From the NCBI GenBank assembly GCA_936432065.2, contig OW386293.2, positions 26,920,234 to 26,984,233 on the forward strand: DNA of 64,000 bases, in the 5' to 3' direction. Each line of letters opens with the position of its first letter. Position 1 is the stretch's first letter. Positions 1 through 11,588 of this stretch are shown piece after piece. Position numbers and translations under genes: made by a program. The notes under the pieces were generated by a model, which was given only the letters and a program-made list of their open reading frames with translations, was not told the DNA's origin and did no database searches. This stretch comes from Rutpela maculata (taxonomy: Eukaryota > Arthropoda > Insecta > Coleoptera > Cerambycidae).

Positions 1-1045
1 GTGACGTACCAGACATACATATATGTAACCCTATTGGCAAATAAACTGAAACTTATTTTATAACTAAACGGTTCCATTGAATTTCCAAGTGCGTCTTTAT
101 TAGTATTTAACTAATTTAACAGCTCACAAAAAAGAATACATGAATCATATTCCGCCACTGGAGAAACCTATCCACTCACACACCCTATTTCAAAAGTCAT
201 TCATTCCCACGGATTTCAATTGAAAAGTGTATGGTGGTGTGTTGTTCTCACGGAGCAGGATGCAACGGCGGGGATGTATGACGGCAGACGCATCGACAGG
301 CAGACCAACAGTTCATATGGGAGAGAACGGGGCGAATGTACCTGCTATAATTATCGCTTAATTCATTAGTTACAGGTACCTGCTTGTAAATGAGCGTCAT
401 TTGTTTATTTATTTAACTTCTACTATTCCACAATATGTCACCAATTGAGGAATGGGTACAATACAGATTTATAACTAGAAAGGGTACCATAGAGATGAGC
501 ATTATATTCTTGGCAGGCAGCAGTTTATTGCACCTTTTATATAACTGTTGCACATTCTATGGGATATTCTTCGCAATTTTTTAAAAGTAATCCTGTTTTT
601 GACTTATAAATTAAGATCCCTTCCTGTAACATCTTCCTATTCACTTTAAATCGATAACTTCTGCAATTAGAGATGATATATGGATTACAGGAGGCGTTGT
701 AGATTGCCATCATTTTTGATTTCTAGAAATCTAATTATTTTTAATCAAGTAAATAGGTTAGTTTCTTTTAAGTGAAGGCCTCCAAACCTCCCCTTCTAGC
801 TTTTCCAAACCTTACCTACACTGAGATGGCGCAAAACTAAAAAAAGAACACTGTCAACTTTATATAAAAAAATAATACTACATTAAAATCTCTATCACCA
901 TGTAGAAACTACTAGCCCTTGCAATCATATAACAATATTATTTCTCTATTTGGATATTACTTTAATAAATTAAAATTATTTAAATATTATTTACTATATT
1001 TTTAGAAATTACATAAAAAAAGTAATAAAAAAGTCAACATTAACT
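1..1045. other. Non-coding, AT-rich, no feature recognised
   Basis: No ORF, RNA gene or clear repeat was recognised in this first kilobase. It is AT-rich and becomes strongly A/T biased after about 880. It may be intergenic or intronic. Confidence 0.5.
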
Positions 1046-1074
1046 AACCTGGGTCTTGAACCCACGACCCTTGA
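1046..1074 (-). repeat. tRNA-like B-box sequence, possible SINE remnant
   Basis: On the minus strand the motif GTGGGTTCAAGACCCAGG resembles a Pol III B box (GGTTCRANNCC) in a short stem. No matching A box or full cloverleaf is visible, so this is not called a tRNA gene. It lies just beyond the (GAA)n run that starts at 1083. Confidence 0.3.
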
Positions 1075-1082
1075 ATTGCGAT

Positions 1083-1275
1083 GAAGAAGAAGAAGAAGAA
1101 AAATAAATTTATTTATAGTTACAATACAATATATGCTTCGAACTCTAGCCCTGAGCTAGCCAGACAACCACGGTGCGCAGTGCCATGGTGGTTGTAGGGG
1201 GCAGGTCGGGGCAGGTCCGGTTCGGTTCGGTTTAACGACAATGAAACAATAATAAAAAGGTTAAAAACCCCTATC
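1083..1275 (-). repeat. Probable retroelement 3' end with (TTC)n tail
   Basis: Read on the minus strand, a GC-richer segment (about 1260-1140) runs into an AATAAATTTATTT-type stretch and ends in a (TTC)n microsatellite, seen as (GAA)n at 1083-1100 on the plus strand. This is how many non-LTR elements end. A similar string, CCACGGTGC..GTGCCATGG, recurs near 50321, so it is probably dispersed. No coding part is attached, and the assignment is inference. Confidence 0.35.
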
Positions 1276-1294
1276 CGCCTATGGCGGATTTAAA

Positions 1295-1955
1295 AACCGC
1301 TGCCTAAGGAATCACTACTTCCATATCCAGGCTTCCTATCCAAGTCTCTTACAACGAAAATATATATTTGCACTCCAATATGTGGAAATAATTGTTTATG
1401 GAACTTTAATTGTATAATTTTGAAATCGTGTACTCCAAAAACCCGTAAAATTATATGCCACATCAGTAGTGCTGGTGGAGGTGGGGAGTGAATGAAGTGA
1501 AAAAGATTCGTGATGACTGTACACACACCAAATCACAATATTTTTTCACCCGCTTTAATGATGGGGTGGGGGTCGTAATGGGGGTGGCTAATGCCAAAAT
1601 TTTTCTTGAGACCTTAGTTTCTCTTATATTTATCAAATACCAATTTCATGGACCCTTACTTGAATCATTTAGCCGCAATTTACCTCTCAACTCTTCAACG
1701 GAATAGGGTCAAAATATAATCTAGTTCCAGATCTCGTTAAAATACATCCGTGTGCCATATTTTAAGTCAGTATCTTAAACGGTTCCAGAGTAATCGTGAG
1801 CACCAAAAAATTACAAGACCAACAGACAGAATTTTTTTTTTTTTTTGGTTAAACTTAAAATATTGACGTTCCATGTCATTCTAAATCTATTTGAACAATA
1901 GCAGTTTCCAAAAATTATTTTTGCCTTAGTATACTTCCACTGGATGTGGAAGTAA
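1295..1955 (+). mobile_element. MITE, family M1, copy 1
   Basis: A non-coding element of about 0.65 kb bounded by inverted ends: CTACTTCCATATCC near 1315 and GGATGTGGAAGTA near 1942-1954. Other copies lie at 10862-11570 (opposite orientation) and 37497-38135, with a partial one at 2155-2662. All share an internal stretch with a long T run, and in the two better copies a GTCTGTCG-type simple repeat. The outer sequence ACCGCTGCC-AAGGAATCAC is shared with the 10862-11570 copy. No transposase is present and the superfamily is unknown. Confidence 0.7.
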
Positions 1956-2154
1956 TACGCAGAAAATGGCATGACAAAGAAAATATAAAAAATCATTGTT
2001 TGCAGTGAACTACACGATAGAAGTAAAGTCTCTACTTGAAGCATTTTCCTTGAGGAAACCTACTACGCATCCATACTACTCGAGGTAACCACTGTGCATC
2101 TAATTTACTCGAGGTAAGCCACTGCGCAGTCATACTTCTTGAAGTAACCCACCC

Positions 2155-2662
2155 ATTCATTTAACTAGGACGATTACTCTGGAACCCTTTAAAATATTGA
2201 CTTGAAATTTGGCTCACATATGTATTTTAACGTGATCTGGAACTAGATTATATTTTCTTTTTATTCCGTTGAAGGGTTGGGGGGTAAATTGGGGTAAATG
2301 AGGATAAATAGATAAATTAAGCAGGCAGGAGTCCATAAAATTGGTATTTAGTATATACAAGAGAATTTATAAGGTCTCAAACATTTTTTATGCATTAGCC
2401 TTCCCATTACTATCACCACTCCATTATTAAAGGGGGTGAAGACAAAAATGTGATTTAGTGTGCGAACAAGAACCAAAAACCTCAAAATATTTTTTTACTT
2501 CATCCACCCCCACTACCACCCTTTCCCCTATCACCACTCCCACCATATCGTTTTTTGGGATTTTGTGGTAGATGATTTTAAATATTACATTATTAAAGTT
2601 TCATAAACAATTATTTTCACATACAAATTTTTTTCATTGTGAGAGACTTGGATGGAAAATCT
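2155..2662 (-). repeat. MITE family M1, partial inverted copy
   Basis: This segment matches the interior of the 10862-11570 copy over several hundred bases: the ACTCTGGAACC..TTGACTTGAAATTTGG block, the GGGGGGTAAATTGGGG block and the ATAAACAATTATTTYCA block. It lies in inverted orientation to copy 1 at 1295-1955, so the two form an imperfect inverted pair around about 2050. The terminal TTACTTCCACATCC is absent here, so the copy is truncated. Confidence 0.65.
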
Positions 2663-3082
2663 GCGGTTTTTTTAGAGTGATCACGCTGTACACTTTTAAC
2701 TAAAAGTAGGACAAGTTCCGGGAACGTGGCTGGAACGTTGCGGTAACAATAGCTATTTATGTAACCAGTTACGAAAGACGTTATTTTGTGCAACGAGTGG
2801 AATTTGCGAATTTGCGAATTTGGACGAGCGGAGCGAGATCCCGCAAAATAACATGAGTTTACAAAAGATTGTCTTTCAAAACGTGTTACATACATGATTT
2901 TTTCTAATTTTGAAAGTCTAGAAACCCTTTAAACATAAATGAAATAGGTGTATTTAAAGATCTCAAAAATTAAGTAGTCTTTATCGTAGTTACCTTTGCT
3001 GCTACTATCACACATTATAATTTTAATGTCAAAATTGACAAACGTTATTTTGCCAACATATTTTTCTATTTTATACAAAAAG

Positions 3083-5573
3083 ATGTCTGATTCCGGTTCA
3101 GATATACCAAGCGATATAGAAGAGGCTGCAAGAAATGCTGTTTTGTCATTGACCCCTAATCGAAAGCGAAATATGATTTAGAATATGAAAAGTTTGGAAA
3201 GTGGTGCGATGAAAAGAAGTTAAATCGTGTTAATGAGAAAGTATTGCTGGCATATTTTGAAGGAAAGAAGAATTTAAAAGCTTCCACTTTATGGACTCAT
3301 TATTCAATGCTGAGTAGTGAGCTTTCTTGGAAAAAAAGGCATAGATATAAAGTCTAATAGCATTTTTAAAGACAATCAGATAAATATCACGCTAAGAAAT
3401 CAAACAGAATATTTCCAGGTTCTTAATAGAGGCCGACGACTACAATTTTTTAATGGCTAAGATAAGCAAGAATAACTTGGTATTTGGTTGACTGATTTTA
3501 ATATTATTTCTTATAGGTTGTTCTAATTGTTGAAATATCGAGAGCATGCCGGAAAGCCGAATTAACATTTTTACGCGTTGAGGATGTTGTGGACGAAGGA
3601 TCCTACTTTAGGGTTCACAGTCCTAATACCAAAACAAAAGTAATTCGAGAATTTGTTATTACTATGGGTAATATAGAAGGAATGAATTTTATCGATATTA
3701 TTAGAAGATAATATTAATTTACGTCCATTAAATGTCAAACACAACAGATTTTTTGTTAAATTTACAAATGGAAAGTTTTATGCCCAACCAGTGGGAATTA
3801 ACACCATTAGACCAGGGTCGATAATTTTTGAGACCAAAAAAAATTATAGTAGGATGAAACCCATTGGAAAAGGTAGAGAATATAACAAAAATGAAAGGAA
3901 AAATAATTTACGGGCGATCTGAGGTCGGGAAGGGGAAGGGGGTGAGTTTTTAAGGGTAAAAAACGGTTTATCTCGATTTCCGGCAAAACTACAAGTCCTA
4001 TGAAAAAAAGTTAAATAGCAAAGTTGTAGGTAATAAAAAGATCGACAACTTTTGTTTTTACACTTTTTTCACATAACCTCAAAATTTATGTGAAAAATTC
4101 AAATACCCAAGTTTTTGGTTTTTCATTTTGATCTTTTGCAAAAAAATTTATTTTTTCACGAAATTTGGTGAAAACTTACCTTTTTATGTCCCAAACACAC
4201 AGTAATTTTTTTGATTTAAAATATTCATTTTTTCACCTTATTTTGACTTAATATCGAAAAAGCACCCCAATTTTCAATCGAAAATTCTCACGTCAAAATA
4301 TCTGCTTTTTTAAAATTGTCGGTGGGCTTTTTGTTCGTTGTAATCTCTACTTTCTGATGGTATAAAAAAAAATACATTACTATGGTAAATGTTCTCGGAA
4401 AATGCAAATAAACTTGAATCCGAAAATTTTTTTTTATTACATATTAACTTTATTAACTTATTTGGTTGTTAATTATAGTAGTATATTTCGATTAGCAATT
4501 TTTTTGTTTATCAATGTAACATGAAATCTTACGTTTTTCGAGTAATTAAAGTGTAAATTTTAATAAATAGCTCAAAATTGTACATAATGATTCAAAAAAA
4601 AATTTTCGGATTCGAGTTTTTTTCGTTTATTTGCATTTTCTGAGAACATTTACCATAGTAATGTATATATTTTTTTATACCATCAGAAAATAGAGATTTC
4701 AACGAACAAAAAGCCCACCGACTTTTTTAAAAAAGCAGATATTTTGACGTGAGAATTTTCGATTGAAAATTAGGGTGCTTTTTCGATATTAAGTCAAAAT
4801 AAGGTGAAAAAATGAATATTTTAAATCAAAAAAATTACTGTGTGTTTGGGACATAAAAAGGTAAGTTTTCACCAAATTTAGTGAAAAAATAAATTTTTTT
4901 GCAAAAGATAAAAATAAAAGACCAATAACTTGGTTATTTGAATTTTTCACATAAATTTTGAGGTTATGTGAAAAAAGTGTAAAAACAAAAGTTGTAGATC
5001 TTTTTATTACCTACAACTTTGCCATTTAACTTTTTTTCATAGGACTTGTAGTTTTGCCGGAAATCGAGATAAACCATTTTTTACCCTTAAAAACTCACCC
5101 CCTTCCCCTTCCCGACCTCAGATCGCCCGTAAATTATTTTTCCTTTCATTTTTGTTATATTCTCTACCTTTTCCAATGAGTTTCATCCTACTATAATTTT
5201 TTTTCACTTTTTACCATTTTCAAAATTGTCGACCCTGGTCTACATTGGTTTATTACCAAGAAAGATTGCTGAAAAGGTGGGACTGCCAAATCATGTTTTA
5301 TTTACTGGCCACTCTTTTAGGAGATTTTCTGCCACTTTACTAGCAGATTCTGGGGCCAATCTTTTGAAAATAACAAAACATGGAGGTTGGAAAACTAACA
5401 GTGTGGCAGAGGGTTATGTGGAAAATTCATTAGAAAACAAGGAAAAAATTTCCGCTGATATTCTAGGTGAAGTAAGTACACCACACAATATTATGGCAAA
5501 TTCTACAAATAAAATTTTATCAGGAGTTAACTTAACAAACTGCACAAACTGTACTGTAAATATTTATAATTGA
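3083..5573 (+). pseudogene. Crypton-like tyrosine recombinase, interrupted
   Basis: Remains of a tyrosine recombinase. The N-terminal part from 3083 begins MSDSGSDIPSDIEEAARNAV. A core-binding-like stretch follows at 3181-3350 after a stop and frameshift. At about 3530-3600 comes the first catalytic arginine region (SRACRKAELTFLRVEDV), and after the interruption GHSFRRFSATLLADSGA (H-x-x-R) and AEGYVENS with the tyrosine nucleophile. These match the R..HxxR..Y layout of tyrosine recombinases, and the C-terminal NCTNCTVNIYN tail is common in animal Cryptons. A 1433-bp palindromic element splits the gene between NTI and GLLPRK. Several stops and frameshifts make it non-functional. Assignment to Crypton rather than another recombinase group is from memory of the motifs. 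Confidence 0.75.
3809..5241. mobile_element. Palindromic long-TIR element inserted in the recombinase gene
   Basis: A 1433-bp element that is almost entirely inverted repeat. The left arm is 3809-4435, the right arm about 4594-5241, and the unique loop about 158 bp. The outermost ends are AGACCAGGGTCGA and TCGACCCTGGTCT. The flanks read ACACCATT before and ACATTGGT after. With the recombinase reading frame, this fits a short target duplication: ATT or CATT exact, or ACATT/CCATT with one mismatch. It has no coding capacity. The arms are highly similar, suggesting fairly recent insertion or gene conversion between arms. The superfamily cannot be fixed from this alone. Confidence 0.9.
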
Positions 5574-5764
5574 AAAAAAAACCCTAAACCTGAATTTTGT
5601 GTTGAAATACGCGATTCAAAATAAGCAATACGCCACCTTACGATTACGAACTACTTTGTGTGAGATGACAAGTGAAAACTTTCATTTTTTGCTTGTGTCA
5701 TAATTGCTTTCCGTTGTTTTTATTGTCGACTGGATTTAATTAAAATTGAAAACAATATAAATCA

Positions 5765-6655
5765 ATATTGTTCAGTTCCTCAGTGTTCGTCTTGGGCAAA
5801 AAAAAAAACCAACATTTGTTTCCCGAATCCGGCAAACAGCGCGTGAAGATGGATAACAGTTTTGGGGGAAAGGATTTTGTGGACAGGCTAAAAGCCTGGA
5901 TATAATAAAATTAGAAATTGGAAAGCCAGTGATAAAGTACATGAAGGTTTGTTCACTTCATTTCACAGAAGATGATTATTTTTATCAAGGAGGTATTTAT
6001 TGTATATTGAGGTTAAGGTTAAATAGACATTGTCTTATTTTTAGAACACAGTAAAAAAAAATAAAATCATGAAAAAAACAGCAGTCCCATCAAAAAATTT
6101 ACTTAAGTGATAATGATGCCATTCCTGGACCATCCAATAGGTCTGAACGATTTCAAAGAAGGCTTGTGTTGGCAGAAACGGTCTCCGAAACGACCATTCG
6201 ACGATCAGTGTGATTGTGAAGAAAATGAAAATACTCAAGAAGATGAGAGTTTATTGCAAGTACTACAGGCACAACCTGATTATGTTGGACCAACAAGTTT
6301 TTGTGACTTCTAAGTTCAAGTAAATACTCCGGAAGTATTTACGTTGTGTACTTTGTTAACAACAGATAGTAAGCTGAACAGTTTTAAACTCCTGGACACA
6401 ATAGTGGAGGTTGTGCAGTCTGTTTTTAGAGACAAAAGAGCTCGTAGATTAACAGTAAAGGAGAGAATTGTCTTACTATTTACTAAATTAAAATGTAATT
6501 TGTCTTATGTTACACTAGCTCTTCTTTTTGGTATTTCAGCTGAATTATGCAAGATTTTTGTTATTATTTATATCGCTTTAATAAAATCACTTGCTATACA
6601 TATATTTTCATTGAAATTTATTTATAAAATACCTTTTAAATCACCGAAAATATAA
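5765..6655 (+). pseudogene. THAP-domain DDE transposase remnant (ISL2EU/Harbinger-like)
   Basis: A C2CH THAP-type finger is visible: CSVPQCSSWAKKK near 5770-5810 gives C-x4-C, and VCSLHFTEDDYF near 5950-5985 gives the C-x2-H-F half. Stops lie between them. A possible intron (GTATTTATT..TTATTTTTAG, about 5994-6042) precedes acidic linker sequence. At 6344-6655 the segment with LTVKERIVLLFTKLKCNLSY looks like the helix-turn-helix that precedes a DDE_Tnp_4 domain. The DDE catalytic part is missing. THAP plus this helix-turn-helix is typical of ISL2EU and related Harbinger-type transposons. It lies directly downstream of the recombinase pseudogene. Confidence 0.65.
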
Positions 6656-6959
6656 AGATTTGAATGTAAACAAAACACCCATCACACAGGAATTAGTTCC
6701 GATGTCAACCGCACAGGCGCTGCAATCTTAATTTCAGACACGTATTGAATAAATTTTTCTTTTTGAGAGTTGCTTATTTTTCATAACTGATGACATAACG
6801 AACTTTTCCTCACCAGTTACGTAAAATTTTACTTTTCATAACTGGTTACATAAAGTAGGACGTTTTGACACTTACGTCAGTTTTGAAAAGTGTCACTTTA
6901 TATGTCAAAATTAGAAAAAAAAATATTCCCCATTTTGGTCGTACGCGCGTAATGGGAAA

Positions 6960-9095
6960 GTTCCTGTTATGCACTTGTGACTAGTGACAAAACACTTTAA
7001 AGTACCTATAATAGTCGTCGTTACGTTCCAGTAACTAATTGTGCTAGTTGGAGTGCCCCAAAGATGATAAAATCAACGTATTCAAACGTCGTATATTTAG
7101 ACGCGCAATTTTCTTTAAAATAAGACCCAAATTATAACAACTTGTGCCTGGCTGCATGGATAACTCCTAATGCCATAAAAAAAAAACCTAAATTTCATAG
7201 AAACTGTCAAAAGCTATTAATACACTATACTATACTATTTACAAAGACTATATGGCTAATAATTGAAATACGATGATATTAAGTATCGTTATAACATTCT
7301 GACAATAATTTCATGATTTTATCAGATGTTATATTGTTAAAAACATATTTTTTGAGTATACACAGCAGGTACAAATATTACTTCATCAGACCAATTGTAA
7401 GCTGACAATCATAAATAGATAAACAAAAATGTAAAAATCTATTAAATATAAATTAACAAATTTGCGCCAAGCTCCCCCAGCTACTGGCCCAGTGGGCTGG
7501 TAAAGGGTATACCGGAAGGAAACAGCTACCTCTACCACAAAGTGCGCCTACCTCAATCTTCGTTCCACTAAAGCGGTGTTAACTAACGACAGCTTATATT
7601 TTATTACAGGTTAAGTAGATATGCTCTAATCATGATAATTATCTTACAGACTCAATACTAAGCCAATTAATATATTATAATTAAGCGTCAATAAAATGTA
7701 TCTGCTACACGGGAATAATAATTAATCGGATATTAAGATTTTGTGCCGGATTAAATCATACCTTGTTAATTGTTTGATGAGGTTATTTTAACAGGCATGG
7801 AAACAAGCACTGGAATTAAAAAATAATAAATATTAGCAGAAATTCATTTTGGAATATATTGATAACGATAACGTAAGTCTGTTATATTGTATGTTTGTGA
7901 ATAGTTCTTATAAATAATATCATTAGTAAATTAGTTATGTTTAAATCAATTCTAAATCTAATTTATTATTTATGCTATATAAAGTGCTCGTCAATAGAAA
8001 CGACCAAGCGAATTATTAGATTGAATTTATAGCCACATTTTTTTAGAAGAACATTCAGAGTGACCTATTTAAAATTTTTATTTATTGTGCGATTTGAATC
8101 AAATTTTACTCAAGTAAAGAAAAAATTAGGATCTAATTATGACCAGAAAAACATTTTCCTCCTACAAATGCAAAGCCACCTGCGGTACCAAAATATGTGG
8201 AAAAAATCAAAAAACCATATTAGGCATTTTATTATCGGAAAATTTTGTTAATGAAACTTGTTCGGATTTGTCCAACGTCATAGTTTTCTCCATATATGGG
8301 CCATATTTTGACCGATATATTTTTGGAACGAGATGGTTAATCTTTATGTGATTTTTTGTGACCGTTAGCAAAATTCATTGACTCTCGACCATCCTAAACA
8401 GATTTCTAAATTACGATTGTTTCTTTTATCTACATGGTGATTAGCCTGTTGCTAAAGGTCATCGTTCTCCCAAATTCCTAAAAATTTCGTTTGATTTTTT
8501 TTTAACAAGTTAATCCATAAGCAATACTTCCGAAACGGTTTTGAAATTTTTTAATTATCTCTCTTATTAATTGAGATACATTTTTTCTAACAAAAAACTC
8601 GTATAATTTGCATTTGAAAGGTACTTGAATCACTTAAAAAATCTAAGGCACTATGATGTGATATATCGGTATTATTATATAATACTGGTAACTCTTTTTT
8701 AAACCATTTTCGTACTGCAAATATTTTCTAAAGTGTTTTTTTCGGCGACACCACTGGAACTCGTGGAAGTTACCTTTAATTTTTACATATTCTAAAACAT
8801 TCTTAGCTCCCCTCGGCTTATTAGCGTAGTGAGAAAAATTATAAAAAAAACCAATTTTGCAACATGTATTGATTTAATGAATAACAACAAACGAAAAGGA
8901 CAAAAGTAAATCATGATACAAACAACAAATAAAAAATCTGGGGCACATCTAAATAAAACACAAGAAATACCCAGTCCTGCCATTCTGTTATCTTCTACTA
9001 ATAATTACACAAATATTTACTTAGCACTTTAAAGAAAAATATACACATATTAATAACCATAATATGCGACTAAATACATTTTATTTGAAGGTAAA
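6960..9095. other. Non-coding, no gene recognised
   Basis: AT-rich sequence with only short ORFs (63-70 codons) that resemble no family I know. Around 7465-7560 there is a GC-richer patch of about 100 bp with no recognised function. Confidence 0.45.
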
Positions 9096-10256
9096 TTATG
9101 ATTGATTTTTTGCACAAATTTCATACCAACGAAAATTAATACCCTGTCTGGCATTTATAACTACGCGACATCTACGAGGCATACTTTCAATGAGTTTATT
9201 TTTAAAATTTTGTGGTAACTCCTGCCACTCTCCCCGAATAGTTAAGACAAGTTGCTCCAATGTCTGCGGTGCTTTCTCTCGAGATCGAATTTTTAATTTT
9301 AAATGAAACCATACATGCGCAATTCAAATCTGGTGACTTTAATGGCTACTCCATTCTCGTTATTTGAAGTTAGTTTAAGCCATCGCTTACTACCCTTGCC
9401 CTGTGAAGCCTGGCATTGTCATCTACGAGAATAAAGTTATCACCAAAGTTTTGAGTTGGTCGGATACACCTGTCTCTCTAAGACCATTCATAGACTGGTA
9501 AGAAATCTGTTTTTCTGTTTTTTGATTAGTATTTACTCAGCCTCACACTGTGACCCCGCCACTATCAAATGCCTCTTGAGGAGCCATATTTTCTTCCAAA
9601 TACCTTTAGTTCTGTCGTCGCCACACCAGGGTTCGCCCATCAGACTTGAACAGGATTATATGTGCTTCATCCGTAAATAAACATCTTCGCCATCTATTCC
9701 AATATTCATGCTGTTAAGCCCATTGCAGGCGACTGATTTTATGATGAGGAAGATGCCTGGGACATAGCGCACACCGGCTTGCCCTAAAAGTATTAATTGC
9801 TGTTTACTCAGCTACAGAAAGCAATGACCAATAAAAAAAAAATGAAAGTATTAGATTTTGTTCAAAAAGCGTTCTTTAACCGTCATATTCGATACGACGA
9901 TATAAGTGGCAACTCTTAAATTTTCATTAAGATTCCGAGCATGTTGTGTCCTATTTCAATGAATATTTCTAATTAACAATCTGGCTTCCCAACAAGCAAA
10001 ATTTAAACGTTATACTACTATTTTTTCATTGCAAATTTATAAATGTAATAAAATAGCAATAAAACAAAATTATTGTAGAAATGACAATTATAAAACAAAT
10101 TTGTTTATTTTTTTTACCGTAACCACGCCGATAGTTAACATTGCCAGTGTCAGAAAATCGTTTGCGTGCCTTGGAAATGACGCTTTGAGAAACACTGTAA
10201 ATATCCAATACGTCTTTTTGGGTCATTCCAGTATCTAATCGAATGCAATTATTCAA
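9096..10256 (-). pseudogene. Tc1-like transposase remnant
   Basis: On the minus strand the N-terminal helix-turn-helix is visible at 10256-10110: TGMTQKDVLDIYSVSQSVIS followed by RRGYGKK, the paired-like DNA-binding domain of Tc1 transposases. The C-terminus is at about 9215-9096 (ELPQNF..LIESMPRRCR..INARQG), ending at a TAA whose complement lies at 9096-9098. Between them are frameshifts, stops and a divergent catalytic region (near 9620-9700, LRMKHIILF..DGRTLVWRR). The intact protein would be about 340 residues. A fragment of the same family recurs at 63826-63950. Not functional. Confidence 0.75.
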
Positions 10257-10317
10257 TTATTTTAAAGTGGGACGAGTCATTCTTGAATTTCTTTTATCAC
10301 GAAGTACTCAAATAAAT

Positions 10318-10765
10318 ATTTTTACAATTAATTATTTTTTATTTATTTGCTTTTATCGTGATTAGAGAATATTATTTAGGTATTATGCAAATCACAACTT
10401 ACACACTTTATTATTTATTAGGAAAATACCTACTTTCTGTATATTGTTGCCCTAATCTGGGCACGCTAATATACTAGTTAGGTAAATACTTTAAAACACT
10501 CATTATTGGAGAATCAATCAAAACAACTACTCTTCTAGCTGATACTGACGAAGTATTGAATTACATGATAGGATCCCTAGCATCTTAAAGAAAAAAAAAT
10601 ATTGAAAAAATTTAAATCATTTATTCAAATTTAATCATTCACACTTTTTCATTTAATATGAAATTATCTACTTCCTTTATATTGGTACCTTAATCGGGTC
10701 ACGCCAATATACTACTTAGAAAAACACTTTAAAACACTCATTATCTGAAAACCAATCGACTTGTG
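10318..10765. repeat. Direct repeats at the Tc1 remnant's 5' side
   Basis: Two diverged direct copies of about 140 bp, at roughly 10400-10545 and 10650-10755. Shared blocks are CTACTT-C-TATATTG, CACGC-AATATACTA, ACTTTAAAACACTCATTAT and AACCAATC. The segment 10322-10415 (TTAGAGAATATTATTTAGGT..CAAATCACAACTTAC) recurs rearranged at 42630-42720. These are probably terminal or subterminal repeats of the neighbouring Tc1 element. Confidence 0.55.
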
Positions 10766-10861
10766 GGCGACTTTGCGTTTTTTAAGTTGGAGGTTGAAAA
10801 TATTGGTTGGGGGTGAATATGTGTTTGTTTGTAGATATTCGTCAAAGGTAATGGGGTCTGG

Positions 10862-11570
10862 TTACTTCCACATCCAGTGGAAGTATAGTAACGACAAAAA
10901 TTTTGTTAAAAATTTTTATTGTTCAAATAGGCTTAGAATGTCATGAAACGTCAAGATTTCAAGTTTGAGCGAAAAAAAATTTCTGTCTGTTGGTCTGTCG
11001 GTCTGTCTGTCGGTCTGTCTGTAACTTTTTTTGTGCGCCCGTTTACTCTGGAACCGTTTGAGATATTGACTTGAAATTTGGTACACATATGTACTTTAAC
11101 GAGATCTAGAACTAGATTATATTTTCATCTTGTTCCGTCGAAGGGTTGGGGGGTAAATTGGGGTAAATTTGGAGTAAATAGGTAAATCAAGCAGGTAAGA
11201 GTTCATAAAATTGATATTTAGTACAGACAAGAGAAGCTAAGTTCTCAAAAAAAAATTTGGCATTAGCCCATTACCACCCCCACCCCATTATTAAAGGGGA
11301 TGAAAATAAATGTTATTTAGTGTGTGTACAAGAACCGGAAACCTCAAAATATTTTTCTACTTTATCCACCCCCCCCACTACCACCTCCTGTCGCCAGCCC
11401 CCACTACCGATGTGGGGTATCGTTCTATGAGTTTTTAGGGTAGAGGATTTCAAATATTATATTATTAAAGTTCCATAAACAATTATTTCCAGATACAAAA
11501 TTTTTTCGTTGTGTGAATTGGATAGAAAATCCGGATGTGGAAGTAGTGATTCCTTGGGCAGCGGTTTTTT
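10862..11570 (-). mobile_element. MITE, family M1, copy 2
   Basis: The best-bounded M1 copy. It starts TTACTTCCACATCC at 10862 and ends GGATGTGGAAGTAGTGATTCC near 11534-11553, followed by the shared GGGCAGCGG. It contains a GTCTGTCG/GTCTGTCT simple repeat at about 10984-11030, a GGGGGGTAAATTGGGG block and a C-rich stretch. The orientation is opposite to copy 1. It has no ORF of its own. The minus-strand 229-aa ORF ends just beyond its right end. Confidence 0.7.
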
Positions 11571-11588
11571 TTTTGGTTTTTTTGTGAG

